From Epinephelus fuscoguttatus (taxonomy: Eukaryota; Chordata; Actinopteri; Perciformes; Serranidae), in NCBI RefSeq assembly GCF_011397635.1, contig NC_064755.1, positions 17,777,282 to 17,841,281 of the forward strand: a stretch of DNA of 64,000 nucleotides, in the 5' to 3' direction. Position 1 is the first letter of the stretch. Every line of letters starts with the position of its first letter. A program made the position numbers and the translations under genes. Positions 52,491 to 64,000 of the stretch are shown piece after piece. The notes beneath the pieces were generated by a model that ran no database searches, had not been told where the DNA came from, and saw only the letters and a list, made by a program, of their open reading frames with translations.

Positions 52491-53759
52491 GGCAGTGTCT
52501 CCCACACATGGGTCCATTTTCCCAGTTTTGGAGCCACAAAAATGCTGCTAAAACAAACAATACTTCCATTAAGTATTTTTGACATTTTGTACCACATCAG
52601 TCAGTATTCAAAAACTGTATAGCCTCCCATCTTTTATCTCTGTGTGTATTTGTGTGTATATATTTGTATACATTTTGGTGTCTACTTCATTCTAATCTGA
52701 TGTCTTAATAAGTCATTACCTCAGTTTGAGAAAAATCTTATTATAATCAAGATACATTAAATATACATCTACAACAAAAATGTAAATTCAACAGTCCTGT
52801 TAGATTGTTCCTTTACAATATAGCAGCAATATTAAAACAGAGCTAAGAGAGAGGGAGAGAAGGTAAATGGAAGAGTAAGGGGGAGAAAAATCCAATTATG
52901 AATGTAAATTTTGAAGCAAAACTGTAGTAGTGCTGTACCATGGGATTATATTGATACTAATTTAGGTTAAAAAATTCCATTCAAATCAGTATAAACTCAT
53001 TTTTAATACCTTAATGATCCAAATTGAAGAGCACTCATATATTTAGTTCAAGTTCTCTATTTATCATATGCACAACCATTACAGAGAAGCAGTCATTAGC
53101 AAGGTCTCAGCGTCCTTCCAACAATGCCAGCCCAGTTAAATATGTATAAGAAGATCATGCAATGCAAGCAAAAACAAAATGAGAATCTACACATATAATA
53201 GTGCAAGTTAAAATAAGGGATACATGTAACATATATGAAATATATATATATATATATATATATATAAAGAATGGACAGCAACTGCAAAAGAATAAACTGA
53301 ATGTAGAAGAATGTTAAATGTATAAGCATAATGATAAGTAGCTATATAGATATAGAGGTGTAAACAGTTGTAAAATAGTAAGTATCAGTATATACAGTAA
53401 CAATGCAATGATAAGATGCATGTGCTCATTCTGAGATTTTAGCGGAAAACGTTTGCCTGATTGGAAACAAGCAAAGCGAAGGGAAATCAGATTAATAGCA
53501 GTTAAATCAATGCACGTAATCAATCAATGCAATCAGCAATCAATGTATTTAATTACAGAAACATTTCGACCTCAGATGTGTTTGCCGGGCTTTTTTAATC
53601 TGATTCCTAACTCCTAATCTGACCCATTACCAAAGGACTGTCTGCGCACAATCACAAAAAAGCTCGACACAAATGCTTCCAACGAGCTCCATCTCTGTAA
53701 AATGTAAATAAAGGCCATCTGCTCCGACATGTAAACAGCACACTGAGTCCTCCTATCAG
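52491..53759. other. Intergenic AT-rich DNA
   Basis: No coding or RNA gene recognised. Apart from the AT microsatellite at 53,241 it is plain AT-rich sequence up to the tmem86a promoter. Confidence 0.5.
53241..53266. repeat. (AT)n microsatellite
   Basis: Thirteen uninterrupted TA units in the spty2d1-tmem86a intergenic region. Confidence 0.95.
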
Positions 53760-54030
53760 GGCATCCCTCGCGCCTTGGCCCGCCCCCTTTACGACTTCTC
53801 TCTGCTCCTATTGGTCAACAGAGTAAACCCCGCCCACGCCACGGCTGAAGTCTCAGTGCCGTATTCAAGGGCTCTGTGGAGTCTAACCTCCTACCGGACA
53901 TCGGACCGCCCACCTGAGCGAGGACAAAAACAATCGGCATCTCTCATGCAGTACAAATTAAACAGGAGGACCCCGGCCCAAATTTGATATTAAAACCTTT
54001 CTCGGCGACACGGACACCACCGAGAGAGAA
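53760..54030 (+). promoter_or_regulatory. tmem86a: tmem86a promoter and 5' UTR
   Basis: Two GC boxes (CCCGCCCC at 53779-53786 and CCCCGCCC at 53828-53835) bracket an inverted CCAAT box (ATTGG, 53810-53814). They lie 200-250 bases upstream of the ATG at 54031. The layout is that of a TATA-less vertebrate promoter and has higher GC than the flanking DNA. Confidence 0.6.
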
Positions 54031-54051
54031 ATGGTTTCCCCGGTAACAGTG
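54031..54051 (+). CDS. tmem86a: TMEM86A first coding exon (gene continues beyond the window)
   Basis: TMEM86A is a multi-pass membrane protein of the lysoplasmalogenase (YhhN) family, which cleaves the vinyl-ether bond of lysoplasmalogens. Only seven codons, MVSPVTV, are in the window, followed by a GTGAGTATC donor. The family protein begins MVSPVTVVKSEGPKL, and the known gene also splits after this short stretch. The GC-box/CCAAT promoter in front and the divergent position next to spty2d1, as in human, support the call. No second exon was found to the right edge, so the first intron is at least 9.9 kb. The seven residues alone would be weak evidence; context carries the identification. Confidence 0.72.
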
Positions 54052-55676
54052 GTGAGTATCTGCTTCCGGCCAGCGGTGACATTTTCCACACATTAAACAG
54101 GAATAATAGTGTTAGCTAGTTTAGCTACACGATAACAGCACTTCCAAGATAAAACTATCAATCCTTATTCATGTATCTGTCGCTATATGTTCAATATGGC
54201 TGCGTCGAGTTATTAATTCACTGTTTAATGTTTATATTTGCGTTATTATCATAGCATAGCGTGTCATACTTTGTCTTCGAGGGGCAGCGCGTGCTCCTGT
54301 GCTGATAATTGAATTACCGTTAAACAGGAATGTCTGCTCGGTAAATTAAAAATGCTCAGCTGGGGTGTCCTTATCAGTGTGTTAGTGCCTCGTTTTGTCA
54401 TACTGTTCCCCTGTTAGTGTCAGTGACTCCGAGCAGGAACTTTTATGTACAGTGTATCTGCCTCCCTGACATTTGGACACGGTTTAGCAGCGGCTCTTCA
54501 CCCTGTTCCGTCTCGATATTCCGAGAACAGAAGGACGCTTCTACAAATTTCCAAAGGCAGCCCCGGACAAAAACGCAAACCTGTCATGTGACGACCTTTT
54601 TTGTCTTTTTTTCTCCCCCTCCGGTAACGCATGCGCCGAGCAGAGCCCTGCTGTGGCTGCCTTTCTTTTCATCTCTTTTGCTGTAGCTGTGCTTTACATA
54701 CACTCTGTTGTTCAGCCCAGCCATTAGCCACATAACTGACCCAAGTGTCACTGCGAAGGAGGAGCAGGCAGTTTTGACAGTAAAATTGTGACAGGTTCGT
54801 GAATAATTTAACCGGGCCGAGCATCCTCTTACTTTGACAGAGCTGCTATGAAATTTTACCCCATTTGAAGGGGCCAACTTGGCCTGTAGGAAGCCTTGAC
54901 GTGTAGCCTGTGTGAGTGCTGTGAGAGGAGGCTGTGTGGATGGAGGAATGCTTGCCATACAAACTGGTTGCCTCAGTGATGATGATGCTGTGCAGGTCCT
55001 GGGGTTGCTTAACTGCAAAGCCTTGGCCCTAGTGTTGCAGTAAAAGGGAGTGTAGGGGCATATGCCAAGCAGTGGCACCTCAAGCGGGGGGCCGGGGGGG
55101 GTCCATGACCCCCTCTCATACAGTCGCCCCCACTTCTGTGAAATAATTGGAGGTTAAAGTGCACTGTTTTTTTGCTTTTAAGATTGAGTTACTTTTTGTG
55201 TGCCTTTATTAGATAGGAGCAAGGGGCTACAGGTCGGAAATTAACACACAGCTGCTGTGGTAGGGACATAGCCTTTGTACATGGGGTGCTCGCCCTACCG
55301 GTTGCTCAGATGCGTTCATTTTTTTAAGCTAGTGCAAAAGTAGTGGTATCTTACACAAGCAGAGCACCTAATTCACACATTGGAAGCCATACTGGCATAA
55401 CTTGTCGGGAAGAAGACTAAATGACCCTGCACAGCTAGGCTAAATTTTGACGAGGGAACAACTGGCATGGCTATTTTTAAAGGGGTCGTTTGAACTCTTG
55501 CCTCATCTTGGGTTCTATAGGTACCCACGAGTCTCCCCTAAATGTAAGGTTTGTTCCCAGTTAATGTTTTGTTCCTTATAATCAATGTACTTCTTCAAAT
55601 TAAAGCTGTATATTTGTCTCCTTAAAGTTAAAGGACAACCAGCCTATTTGAAGAACAATGAAGCAGCTAAAGCCCT

Positions 55677-56356
55677 GTTCAGACCAAAGATTGACGATGA
55701 GACAAAACCGTGACCTGGTCAGTCTCAGCTCGAGTCAGGCCAGCTGATGGTGTCACCTGTGACTCAGCTTGTCAAATCTCCAGCAGCTCGTTTTATAATG
55801 TAAAGCACGTCACCTGTTTCTACAGCCAGTCAGCTTGTGGCCAAGTCTGTTAACTGTCCGCGAATGGCGTGTTAACTTGCTGTGGCCTTCTCTGACAACA
55901 GCCCTCCATCCTCACCATTTCCATCCTCACGGTTTTTCAGTGTCAGACGGTGGGTTGCTGCTGTTGCTTGTGATATGTACACATGTCACACGCACACACT
56001 CATTGAGTGATTAACAGGCGCTAGTTATTTAAATGATTGTGGTGTATTTGTTCTGAATATGGCTCATCTGAAGCTCAGGTCAGTTGTTTATGTTTTTTGT
56101 CGTTACATCAATACTAGAAATCCAACTGTAGCAACTATTGAACTATCGCTATTCTTATTCATACTGTAAGTAAGTACATACAGTATATTCAGATACAAAA
56201 CAGCCTAAAAAGCGGAAGTACAGACAGTGTGGGATGACACACCATTTCGTCTAGTTGAATTGGTGTGAACTTGCAGATTTTCAGAATGTTGCAGACTTGG
56301 GAATTGAAAGTAGTTGCAAGTTTCAACTCATCTCATTGTGAATCTTTGGTCTGAAC
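55677..56356. mobile_element. MITE with 26-bp terminal inverted repeats
   Basis: The left end GTTCAGACCAAAGATTGACG (continuing ATGAGA) and the inverted right end GTTCAGACCAAAGATTCACA (continuing ATGAGA) differ at two of 26 positions. The 680-bp interior has no transposase. Target-site duplication could not be settled, because the exact outermost bases are ambiguous (AAAGCCCT left, TTTAAA right). The superfamily is therefore open. Confidence 0.7.
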
Positions 56357-57287
56357 TTTAAAATAAGAAACCAAAGTATATCAGTATGTGATTCCTTAAC
56401 TCTCCATATTGACACAGTTTTTCACTCACCTTTATACTTTAGCAGCATAATAGACTTCCTGAAATGTCACTGATGGCTTTTGGTATTGGCGTGCCATCCC
56501 AACATTTTCCTGGCCACATCTGGCTATGGAAAGTTTCTTGGGGCACCACTGGTGCTGAGACCAACCACTGGTGGACAGTGTGTAGTAGGACGCACATTTC
56601 TCTCTCTCCAGTTTAAAAAGACAAGTAGGTGAGCAAATGGCATAGACTTTGTGATCATTATGAAACATCACATCGACCATTGCAAACCAAAGTCTATTAA
56701 TAATCATCAGTTTACTTTTAATTTTCCTCATTTTTGTATACAGTGCTCTCAGAGTATTGTGATCTGTTATTTTGATTTACTGTTATAACTGAAGAATAGA
56801 TATTAGCGGGTTTCGAGCCTCTATTCCTGCTCAGAGGTCAACTATATTCTGAAAAAGGGTTCATTACCCATTAGATGCTGCTATAAATCTAGTACATCTA
56901 CCTCACATGCAGCTGTATTAAGGCCTTCTCATTAATTTCTGACGCTAAAATAAGTTTTTATGAGGACATGTTGTCTGCTAAACAGACTGTTGTGCTCTTT
57001 GGGGAATGTATCAACTTCAGTCCGTTACAGATGATCTCGTGTCAGTCTCTGAGAGGAGAGACCGGCACAAACTTATCAAATGTGGACTTTGCCCTTGCTG
57101 GCAGGTGCGTGCTGTAACCCAGAGATACAGTGGGAGCTTCAATTTGCTTTTTTGGCTTTTTTAAGTTCAATATTTGAGGTGTTGGTCCCCAAATGTTTTT
57201 ACTGCACTAAATATTACATACTTAAAAACTTATTAAAGTGCAGCAAAAAGATAATGGTACAAAGGTGCATGTTTCAACTGTTTCAAC

Positions 57288-57921
57288 TAGAGATGGGCAT
57301 CAATTTTCGATTATCGATGATTGATTGTTAAGGCTTTTGATCGATCACAAATAATTTTGATTGATAGTCGCAGTGTTTCCCCTACAATGCCTGGCATAGG
57401 TCCGGCGAGTCGCCATGCCAACGAGACCCTTCCGCCCGGCAAGTCGCCGTGCTAACAAGACCTCCCGCCCGGCGAGTCGCCGTGCCAACGAGACCCTTCC
57501 GCCCGGCGAGCACGGCGACTCGACAGGCCTACGAGATCCCCACCGGACCTATGCCCGGCAAAAAATTATTAACAGACGGAGGCTCTCATCGCTCTCCAAA
57601 GCCTCAGCGGCTTCCCTTGAGGCCTCTGAAAACACTACGCCATTGGAAGACGGAGGTTTTGCTGAAAACTGAAGCCTCTAACTCTTGCTGACAACGGTAG
57701 TAAACACCCAGGGGTGAACTGCACATGCGCGTCATTCTTCCTCCTTGGCCTGGGGGGTTGAGGCTCAAAACTGGGGCAGCTGCACTCTGTTGCGGCGACA
57801 GTCTGCACTGCACTCTTTTGTTTTCTCTCTTTTGAAATACTCGCTTATCAATTAATCGATAATTGATCGTTGATTTTTTTTGATGATCGAATAATGAATT
57901 TTGATCGTTTGCCCATCCCTA
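57288..57921. mobile_element. Non-autonomous hAT-like element with a nested GC-rich insertion
   Basis: Ends TAGAGATGGGC and TAGGGATGGGC (inverted) are flanked by a perfect 8-bp duplication GTTTCAAC (57280-57287 and 57922-57929). Just inside are AT-rich arms with repeated ATCGAT and TGATCG words. The centre is quite different: GC-rich and CpG-dense from about 57,371 to 57,560, with tandem units and an inverted repeat. This suggests that a second element landed inside the first. No transposase is encoded. Confidence 0.85.
57371..57560. repeat. GC-rich tandem repeat inside the hAT-like element
   Basis: It begins with CAGTGTTTCCCCTACAA, which resembles another fish hAT end. A 13-bp inverted repeat follows (GGCATAGGTCCGG at 57393-57405, its complement at 57543-57555). 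Between the arms are three tandem units of 33-34 bp (57404-57437, 57438-57470, 57471-57504) with the core GGCGAGTCGCCGTGCCAACG. A partial inverted unit (GCACGGCGACTCG) comes after them. Confidence 0.8.
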
Positions 57922-60900
57922 GTTTCAACTGTGCCATACTGTACTGCTTGTCTGAAACTGACCTCAAGATATCCTTGGAGTTAAAGCAGCTGTAAGAGGG
58001 ATCCTTCCCACAACAGTGTTGCATGATGCTACATAGAAATAACATTGTCATATGACTCACATGCCAGCTGTGCCTGCCAGGACCATACTTATGTTACAGT
58101 TCCCCTCTGCCAAATTAAGTACACAAGACTTTACAGGTCTTTTATATGTTTATGCGTATCATGTTTCCGCCACTCGGCCAGCGTATGACCCAGAGTGACC
58201 CAGAAAAATTGAATAGATGTTCATCCTGGCTGGATGTTATTCAATGCTTCAATGCGGTGCTTTTGTTGGTTCATGGTTGGTGCAGAAGCAATAGCGGCTA
58301 ACAGCTGCTTGTTCCTTCCTGAACTGCAGTTACAAGATGGGTTTGGGTTCTGGTTGCTGATAGTTTGGCCAGTTACAGAGGTGTACAGATGAATTAGCGT
58401 GTAAGTATAGTCATCACTTCTTTTGTAGCATTCTCAAGGGATTCTGCATCATTTGCAAGCTTGAAAAATACATTGATTTTGTAGTTAAACACAGCTAAAA
58501 AAGCACTGCATCAAAATACTTTGCTAAAATCCTTTGTTCCATCAAGCCATGTCATCCTGCTGTTCATTTCCAGCAGAGCAACCCTCTATTGCTTGTTAGT
58601 GACGATGTAAATGCAGTCAATCATTAACCATATTCTTTAACAGGGGACAGAGGCAGGTGTTTGCAGCCAGTCAGCTGTATCACTACAGCACTTCTGCAAA
58701 CAGCCTTCATTTACAACGCGATCATTCAGACAGCAAGATGATAACAAACTGATTCATTTTGTTTGCCTCCCAAATGAGGCAGTATGTTCTGTTCTCTTAT
58801 GCTGGCGACAGCTGACTGTCACACAGGGGCTCGTAGCCGTCACTAATGTCCCCTTCAGCGTCCCTGCAGACCAACTGACGCCTCAATCAATGTGAGTGGA
58901 GTAGGTTACAGCTGAGACGATACCGTGCGGCAACCGCCCCCGACAGTCTCATTCAGGTACATAATGCTGAACAGGAGAACTAGGCTGAACCCGAGAGAAA
59001 TAAAACTACTACATTCACTGTGGACCGATTTATGGAGTTCACCAGGCAGTTAGGCCTTGTTAATGTAACAGTTTGATACAAGGAGAAGATTAGAGAAGAA
59101 CAATTACACCAGATATAACAGCAGCAATGGCAGCTGATTTGACAAAAATATCCACCAGACACGATCATTATTAAGATTAAAGTCTGAACACAGTTGGATA
59201 TTTCAGTCCAGCTAATGATACAGTGAGGTAGACATTTCCCGGAAGATTTCAGTGAGTGGTTTTTGTATGCTGGCATAGCTGTGTCCGATGCACTGAGTGC
59301 TGTTTTAGCCTTGTCTCTCTCCCACTCGCAGCACTTATCTCATTGTGTAGATGCAGTTAGTTTACATGAACAACAATGGAAAGGGAAACTGCAAAGTATG
59401 GCTCAAACGCAGCATGAACAGGACCAAAGGTTGTGGGAATCTCTGACTTCCTCCCACCTTCCTCCCCTGGAATCTGTGTTCACCCTCCAAATCCCTCTCT
59501 AGACTCCACTGAGCTACATTTCCTTTCAGGATTTTCTGACACAAATAACAAACTGTTTGTGATTATGGATCATTGAGCCTAAATATCACTTTATTAAATG
59601 ATAAATAGGCCCTATGTGTGTAATGATCCCAACAGCACAACAGAATGTTTTCTTCTGACGTACTGTTTTCTTGTGTTCTGAGCTTAAGTAGCCACCAGTG
59701 GCCTGATAAACAGAGTTGTAATATTGGCTTGTCTGGGAGTCCTGCCAGTTTTGTCTCCTCTGCTTGGCAACCATTTGGCCTTAATGGGATAGATAGACTG
59801 ACCATACACTCATGCACGCTCACACACATACACCCACACACATTTTTGTCATAAGGCTAGCTTTAATCTTTATTTATGTACCCATTTGTTTTATGAAGAT
59901 AATTGAAAGTAAATAATGGAGAGAAGATGGGTGCATTAGTTCACATTATACACCTTGCTTTAGTTTTACCTCAGTGGAAAGATTCCTCTCATCTAGAGGA
60001 GACTGATGATAGCTCAAATGCGCTGTATTTGCACGCAGATGGCAATATGTCATTCTGCAGGGAAACAGGGACTTAAAACACTAATTGAAAACAGTGTAAT
60101 TCATTTTAAATAATGCACTAAAACTCCGCTTGTATTTGGAAATGGTCATGAAATGCCATGGATTGGGAGCAGAGTTGAAGATTAAATGTCCAATTTTTGT
60201 CCTGAATGTGTGCCAAAGCCACAGTAAGAGATCTGAGTGAATGTGAGGACACATAAAACAACAGGGTGTCCACATTCTTGGCCAGTCCTTGGTCATTTTC
60301 AGAGTTTCACATGCTCTGCAATCAGGTCTTAATGATACAGCGAGCCAGTTGAGTTCAGCTAAAACTGGAGTCATTTGTCCTCACTTTTTAGTTTTGTAAG
60401 GAGGACTCTGAGTGAACTGTTGCTTCTCAGTACTGTAGATCTTTTTAGACAAAATGCGAAAAGTGCATCACATTAAATTGGCCTTCCAAAAAGCAACACA
60501 TGAATTACTTTGCCAATATTTTGTAGATGAAGTAATGCAGTTATGGTCACTCTGTGATGTGTGATAGAGTTTAAAGGGGATACTCTGGGTATGTGCAAAT
60601 GAACAATGGTAGACGTCCCTTGATCTTCCCAGTGCCCTGATCTCCCTGTTCATCTCCCTGCTCAAAGCTGGATGGCATGAAATGTGTCTTCCAGTGGATA
60701 TTTGCTGGCTCTGGGGCTGCTGCTCCAACTACAGATTGCACTTTCGCATTTTTGTATTCCCGCCGCCACTGACACAAAGAACATAGAAGCAAATCATGAA
60801 AGAGTAGCCCCCCCCCTCTCCCAGACTCAGAACAGATTTAATTAAACTGTGAAACAAAGCAGTGGAAAAACAGCCAACATTGCATTATGTCACCCACTGC

Positions 60901-61594
60901 AATCTGGTAGGTGTAGGTTTTCTACCTCTTGAATAAAAGCAAATGCCATAGCTGTTTTCCCGCTGTTTCCTCTGGTCATACAGAAACAGTTTTAGAAGTA
61001 TTTGTGTCCTACTGCATAGACAGCCCACTTTCGTGAAAAGACCATCCTTCCAGCAGTGAAATACTTCCTTAAATCACAGATAACACCCAAGCATGTGTTT
61101 TTTGTCCCAACATGCTTGTGACCATGGGGGCTATCCAATTGTCTTCCTGCTGCCTCAGTCATATCCGCTACTCCAGAGGTCAGAAGTGTTGTCTGATCCT
61201 GTACAGTAATTTGACCCACTGTTATTGAGTAGTGAAATTGGGAACTGCCGCCCCTCCCGCCTTTTCCCCAGAAGCATAAACCATATGAACTAGAGTGACC
61301 CCTAATCATCTTCCACCTCCTCTTCTTCTCGCCTCTCCCCCTACCCACGTGTCCAATCCTAAATCCAGCTGTCATCTGAATGCTTGTAACTCCATCCCAC
61401 TGTCCCCCCTCCCCTGAAACGTCCCTTCCCCACGCTTCCTCCTGCTTCCTCTCATCTGCCCTACTTACTTATTCTTTCGTGAATATTGCAGTCTGAGCAT
61501 CGCTTTCATTTGCATCATTTTACTTTGCTAGAGAATGGTTGTGGAGAGGGATGCAAAATGGCTGCTGGAAAATAGTCATTTAGGACATCAAATA

Positions 61595-63399
61595 CAGGGG
61601 CGGCTGGCCAATAGAGGGCGATAGGGCACCGCCCCTCCTCGAGCCACAAAAGAAAAGAAAGATGATAATAAGTGTATGATTATCATCATCATTATTGTCA
61701 TATATACACACAATATATTAATTATTCTGATAATTTTCACTTGAAACAGCTCGTCCTGCCTCTGAATATCCAATCAAATGCAGTGTGAAGTCACGTTCTG
61801 GCCCTTTGGGGCGATATCAGCCTGGCTGGAAATCGCCCCGACTCACTCTCATAGACTTCCATGTAAAACACTTTTTTATTCTAAATGCAGGCACTCCAAT
61901 GCAATCGCTATGGGTTCCAAGAGGGCTTGCCCCAGTGTGTTTTCATCATATGTAAACCACCAAGTATCATTCATGTGCTCCTCGGATAGTCTGATTTCCC
62001 ATGTCGGGAAGTCGTTCTTACTTCATTGTGTGTTCATGAGCGTAAAGTTGTAATGTGGAGACATCATGGACATTACAAAGAAGATGAGTTGTATTTTATC
62101 ACTCAAAATGTTTAAAAAACATGTCGTCAACCGTTTCCACCGAAATATTGCTTTACGGTCGGAAACTCATTTTTCCGATTATTCCTACATCACATGAGGC
62201 AGCGCCACTGCGCAGCGCTCACATTCAAGATCAACATGGCTAACATTTCCAGCTGATCCAAGAGGTTTTTTAGCCATATAGGTTAAAAAGGAACGACACA
62301 TAGTGCGCTCAAATTCACACCTGTTCGTTCCTCTCTATGGATTTTATCCGCGACCGTTATTGAGAAGCCACTCATATCACATGAAACAGCGAAACTACAG
62401 CTTTGTCGGACACTTGTCGGTAGTCCATTGTTTTCACAGTGGAAAAAATGCTAAAGTTACACTTAAATTATGTATAACAGAGCTTTCATACAGCTTTGCA
62501 CACACATTACTCTTGGATGGATTACTCGCGAATGCAGGGTTGCACAGAAATGCCACGCATATCACATGAAAGCGCAGGAGCAGAGCTTTCATGTGATACC
62601 ACACACATCATTGTGCTGTCATCCCATCACGCTATACATACAGATCAGTTGTCTACAGAATGAAACCCTGACGAATTTCTTTACAATCCATTATACAGAT
62701 CTTGTTATCAGTCACTTCATATAGTGAGGAATATCGTATCTTACCACGTCTTAGGCTTGCGTGTGTTTGTCCCTGTCTATCCACATTTGTAGTCCGGCTT
62801 TCAAGATGCAAATATCTCCATATTGTCCAGTTGACACTCCATCAAACTTTGTATGACAAGACCAGCCACTTCACCTTTGTGCACCCAGACAACTGAGGTC
62901 TAATTATGCATGCCTGACAGGGCTGTAGTCACCATATACATTGAGGGGGACATGTGTCCCCCCCATTGCCCAAAATGTCCCCCCAATATATAACTGAAAC
63001 TGAAAAACAACAACAAAAAACATTCAGGTCAGGTCAAAGAGCAGTGATACTATGTCATGTGCATTGTATTAAGTTGTAGGGTATGCCTGCATTTATTTCT
63101 TTAATCAGAACACAAAATTAATTTCCACTTAGCTATAATAAAATGTTTTCTGATTAAGACTGACAATGACTCAGTGAATACCTTACTCAGTTTTATTTGA
63201 TTAATGGTAAAACAGGTCCCTGTTTACATTCAAAGGTATTTGTGTGGGCAAACTGATGAAAATTAGTCTGTTGTTGACCACGGTTGATTGTTCAGTTATT
63301 GCAGAGCCAAATTAATTCAAATTTACCCATTGAACGGGTCACCTCAGCCATCATCACAACAATTGCCCCCCCTGAGAAATTTGGCAGGAGCCGCCACTG
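61595..63399. mobile_element. Probable non-autonomous hAT-like element, 1.8 kb
   Basis: The left end CAGGGGCGGCT and the inverted right end CAGTGGCGGCT match at 10 of 11 bases. They are flanked by ATCAAATA (61587-61594) and ACCAAATA (63400-63407), an 8-bp duplication with one difference. Inside are repeated TATCACATGAAA words, a 14-bp-arm hairpin (62560-62598) and, near 62,925, CAGGGCTGTAGT with G/C runs that may be the end of a further nested element. No transposase ORF is visible. Confidence 0.6.
62560..62598. repeat. Perfect hairpin, 14-bp arms
   Basis: TATCACATGAAAGC, an 11-base loop, then GCTTTCATGTGATA. The arm sequence also occurs singly near 62,373 in the same element. Confidence 0.9.
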
Positions 63400-64000
63400 A
63401 CCAAATAGTTTACCAGTCTTTTCAACTATTTCTCTGTTGCACTATGACCCCGTCTTTATCATCCCGTCCCTGTTTTACTTGTGTCTTCCTCATCTCTCCT
63501 CCAGTGATCTCAGCTCTCGTGAACCCTCACTCAAATCCTCTCCCTCTCAACTCAAGCTCTCCTTTCTTCTCCCTCTTTGCCTCCCCCAGGGCCTTCTGCC
63601 TCAGCACCAGAGGGCAATTCTCAGAACCATAGGTGTTGTGAAACCTCTTTCCAGCCCTGTTTTTGTACTTTTGTGACCTTGTTGGGCATCATCTGTTTGG
63701 ACAGAAAGAAATATGGCTGGTAACTCAGTTGGAAAGAGTAAATTGAGACTTGAATGTGCTCCACAGTTCACAAGGACACGAGGCACAGAGAAGAAGGCGA
63801 AGCAGAGGTGGAGAAGAGAAACAAAAGCAAACTGGGGAAAGAGTGAAAAAAGAAGATAAGAAAAGGTTACAGGGAGTCAAAGGAGTTGCATGGAGCTTTT
63901 TGTATTTCCCCTTCAGCGCGCTGTTTCTGCAGTTTCGCTTCAGCGACAAAACACGTGCATGTCTGACACAGTGATGTAAACGAGTGACCACACAACAAAA

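Larger units (their letters stand above)
54052..64000 (+). other. tmem86a: First intron of tmem86a (incomplete)
   Basis: About 10 kb without a convincing exon on either strand. It contains three DNA-transposon derivatives (55.7-56.4, 57.3-57.9 and 61.6-63.4 kb). The stretches between them (54,052-55,676; 56,357-57,287; 57,922-61,594; 63,400-64,000) show no recognised gene. A fragment near 55,078 begins CAGTGGCACC with G/C runs and may be another hAT end. Confidence 0.5.

Noticed and set aside
55078-55150. G/C-run segment starting CAGTGGCACC as a complete transposon
   Set aside because: Resembles a hAT end, but no matching inverted partner or duplication was found nearby.
59263-59502. 79-codon ORF considered as a later tmem86a exon
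   Set aside because: It lacks the hydrophobic segments and the KSEGPKLVPFFK block expected for exon 2, and no proper acceptor/donor pair was seen.

Overview
The window is genomic DNA from a ray-finned fish, most likely a percomorph teleost. It has intron-split vertebrate genes with GT-AG splice sites, AT-rich introns, CA/AT microsatellites, and many fish-type dispersed repeats (hAT, Harbinger, Tc1/mariner, L1, RTE and L2 remnants). There is nothing bacterial: no operons, CRISPR arrays or ribosome binding sites. Coding exons were found by translating across splice sites and comparing with vertebrate families remembered from general knowledge; no database search was run.

Layout. (1) 268-10,960, minus strand: the 5' part of a carnitine palmitoyltransferase 1 gene (cpt1a-like). 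Eight coding exons give about 323 N-terminal residues, and the rest of the gene lies left of position 1. (2) 10,960-16,460: intergenic, with an L1 remnant and an RTE-type remnant. (3) 16,750-38,013, plus strand: a complete 820-residue USP6NL/RN-tre-type Rab GTPase-activating protein. A non-coding first exon sits in a CpG-rich promoter, then an 11.8 kb first intron, then 13 coding exons. (4) 41,435-45,170, minus: complete uevld (468 residues, ubiquitin E2-variant domain fused to a lactate dehydrogenase-like domain). (5) 46,159-50,716, minus: complete spty2d1 (695 residues, SPT2 histone chaperone). (6) 54,031 to the right edge, plus: first coding exon of tmem86a (seven codons); no second exon was found, so the rest of the window reads as its first intron.

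The order uevld(-), spty2d1(-), tmem86a(+) matches the arrangement I recall for human 11p15, which supports those calls, including the tiny tmem86a exon. The genes do not form one pathway. They are a mitochondrial fatty-acid entry enzyme, an endosomal RabGAP, an E2-variant/LDH fusion, a histone chaperone and a lysoplasmalogenase-family membrane protein that are chromosomal neighbours.

The non-genic part is dominated by transposon remains. Several can be delimited to the base from terminal inverted repeats and target-site duplications: a Harbinger-like MITE in cpt1a, two hAT-like elements with perfect 8-bp duplications (one in spty2d1, one in tmem86a), a long-inverted-repeat element at TTAA in usp6nl, and a 43-bp retrotransposed stub in a short spty2d1 intron. 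I did not find a convincing new biological system. The most useful leads are the nested GC-rich hAT insertion, the 43-bp stub with its 13-bp duplication, the unexplained 127-codon ORF at 17.3-17.7 kb, and a possible second minus-strand first exon in the CpG region.
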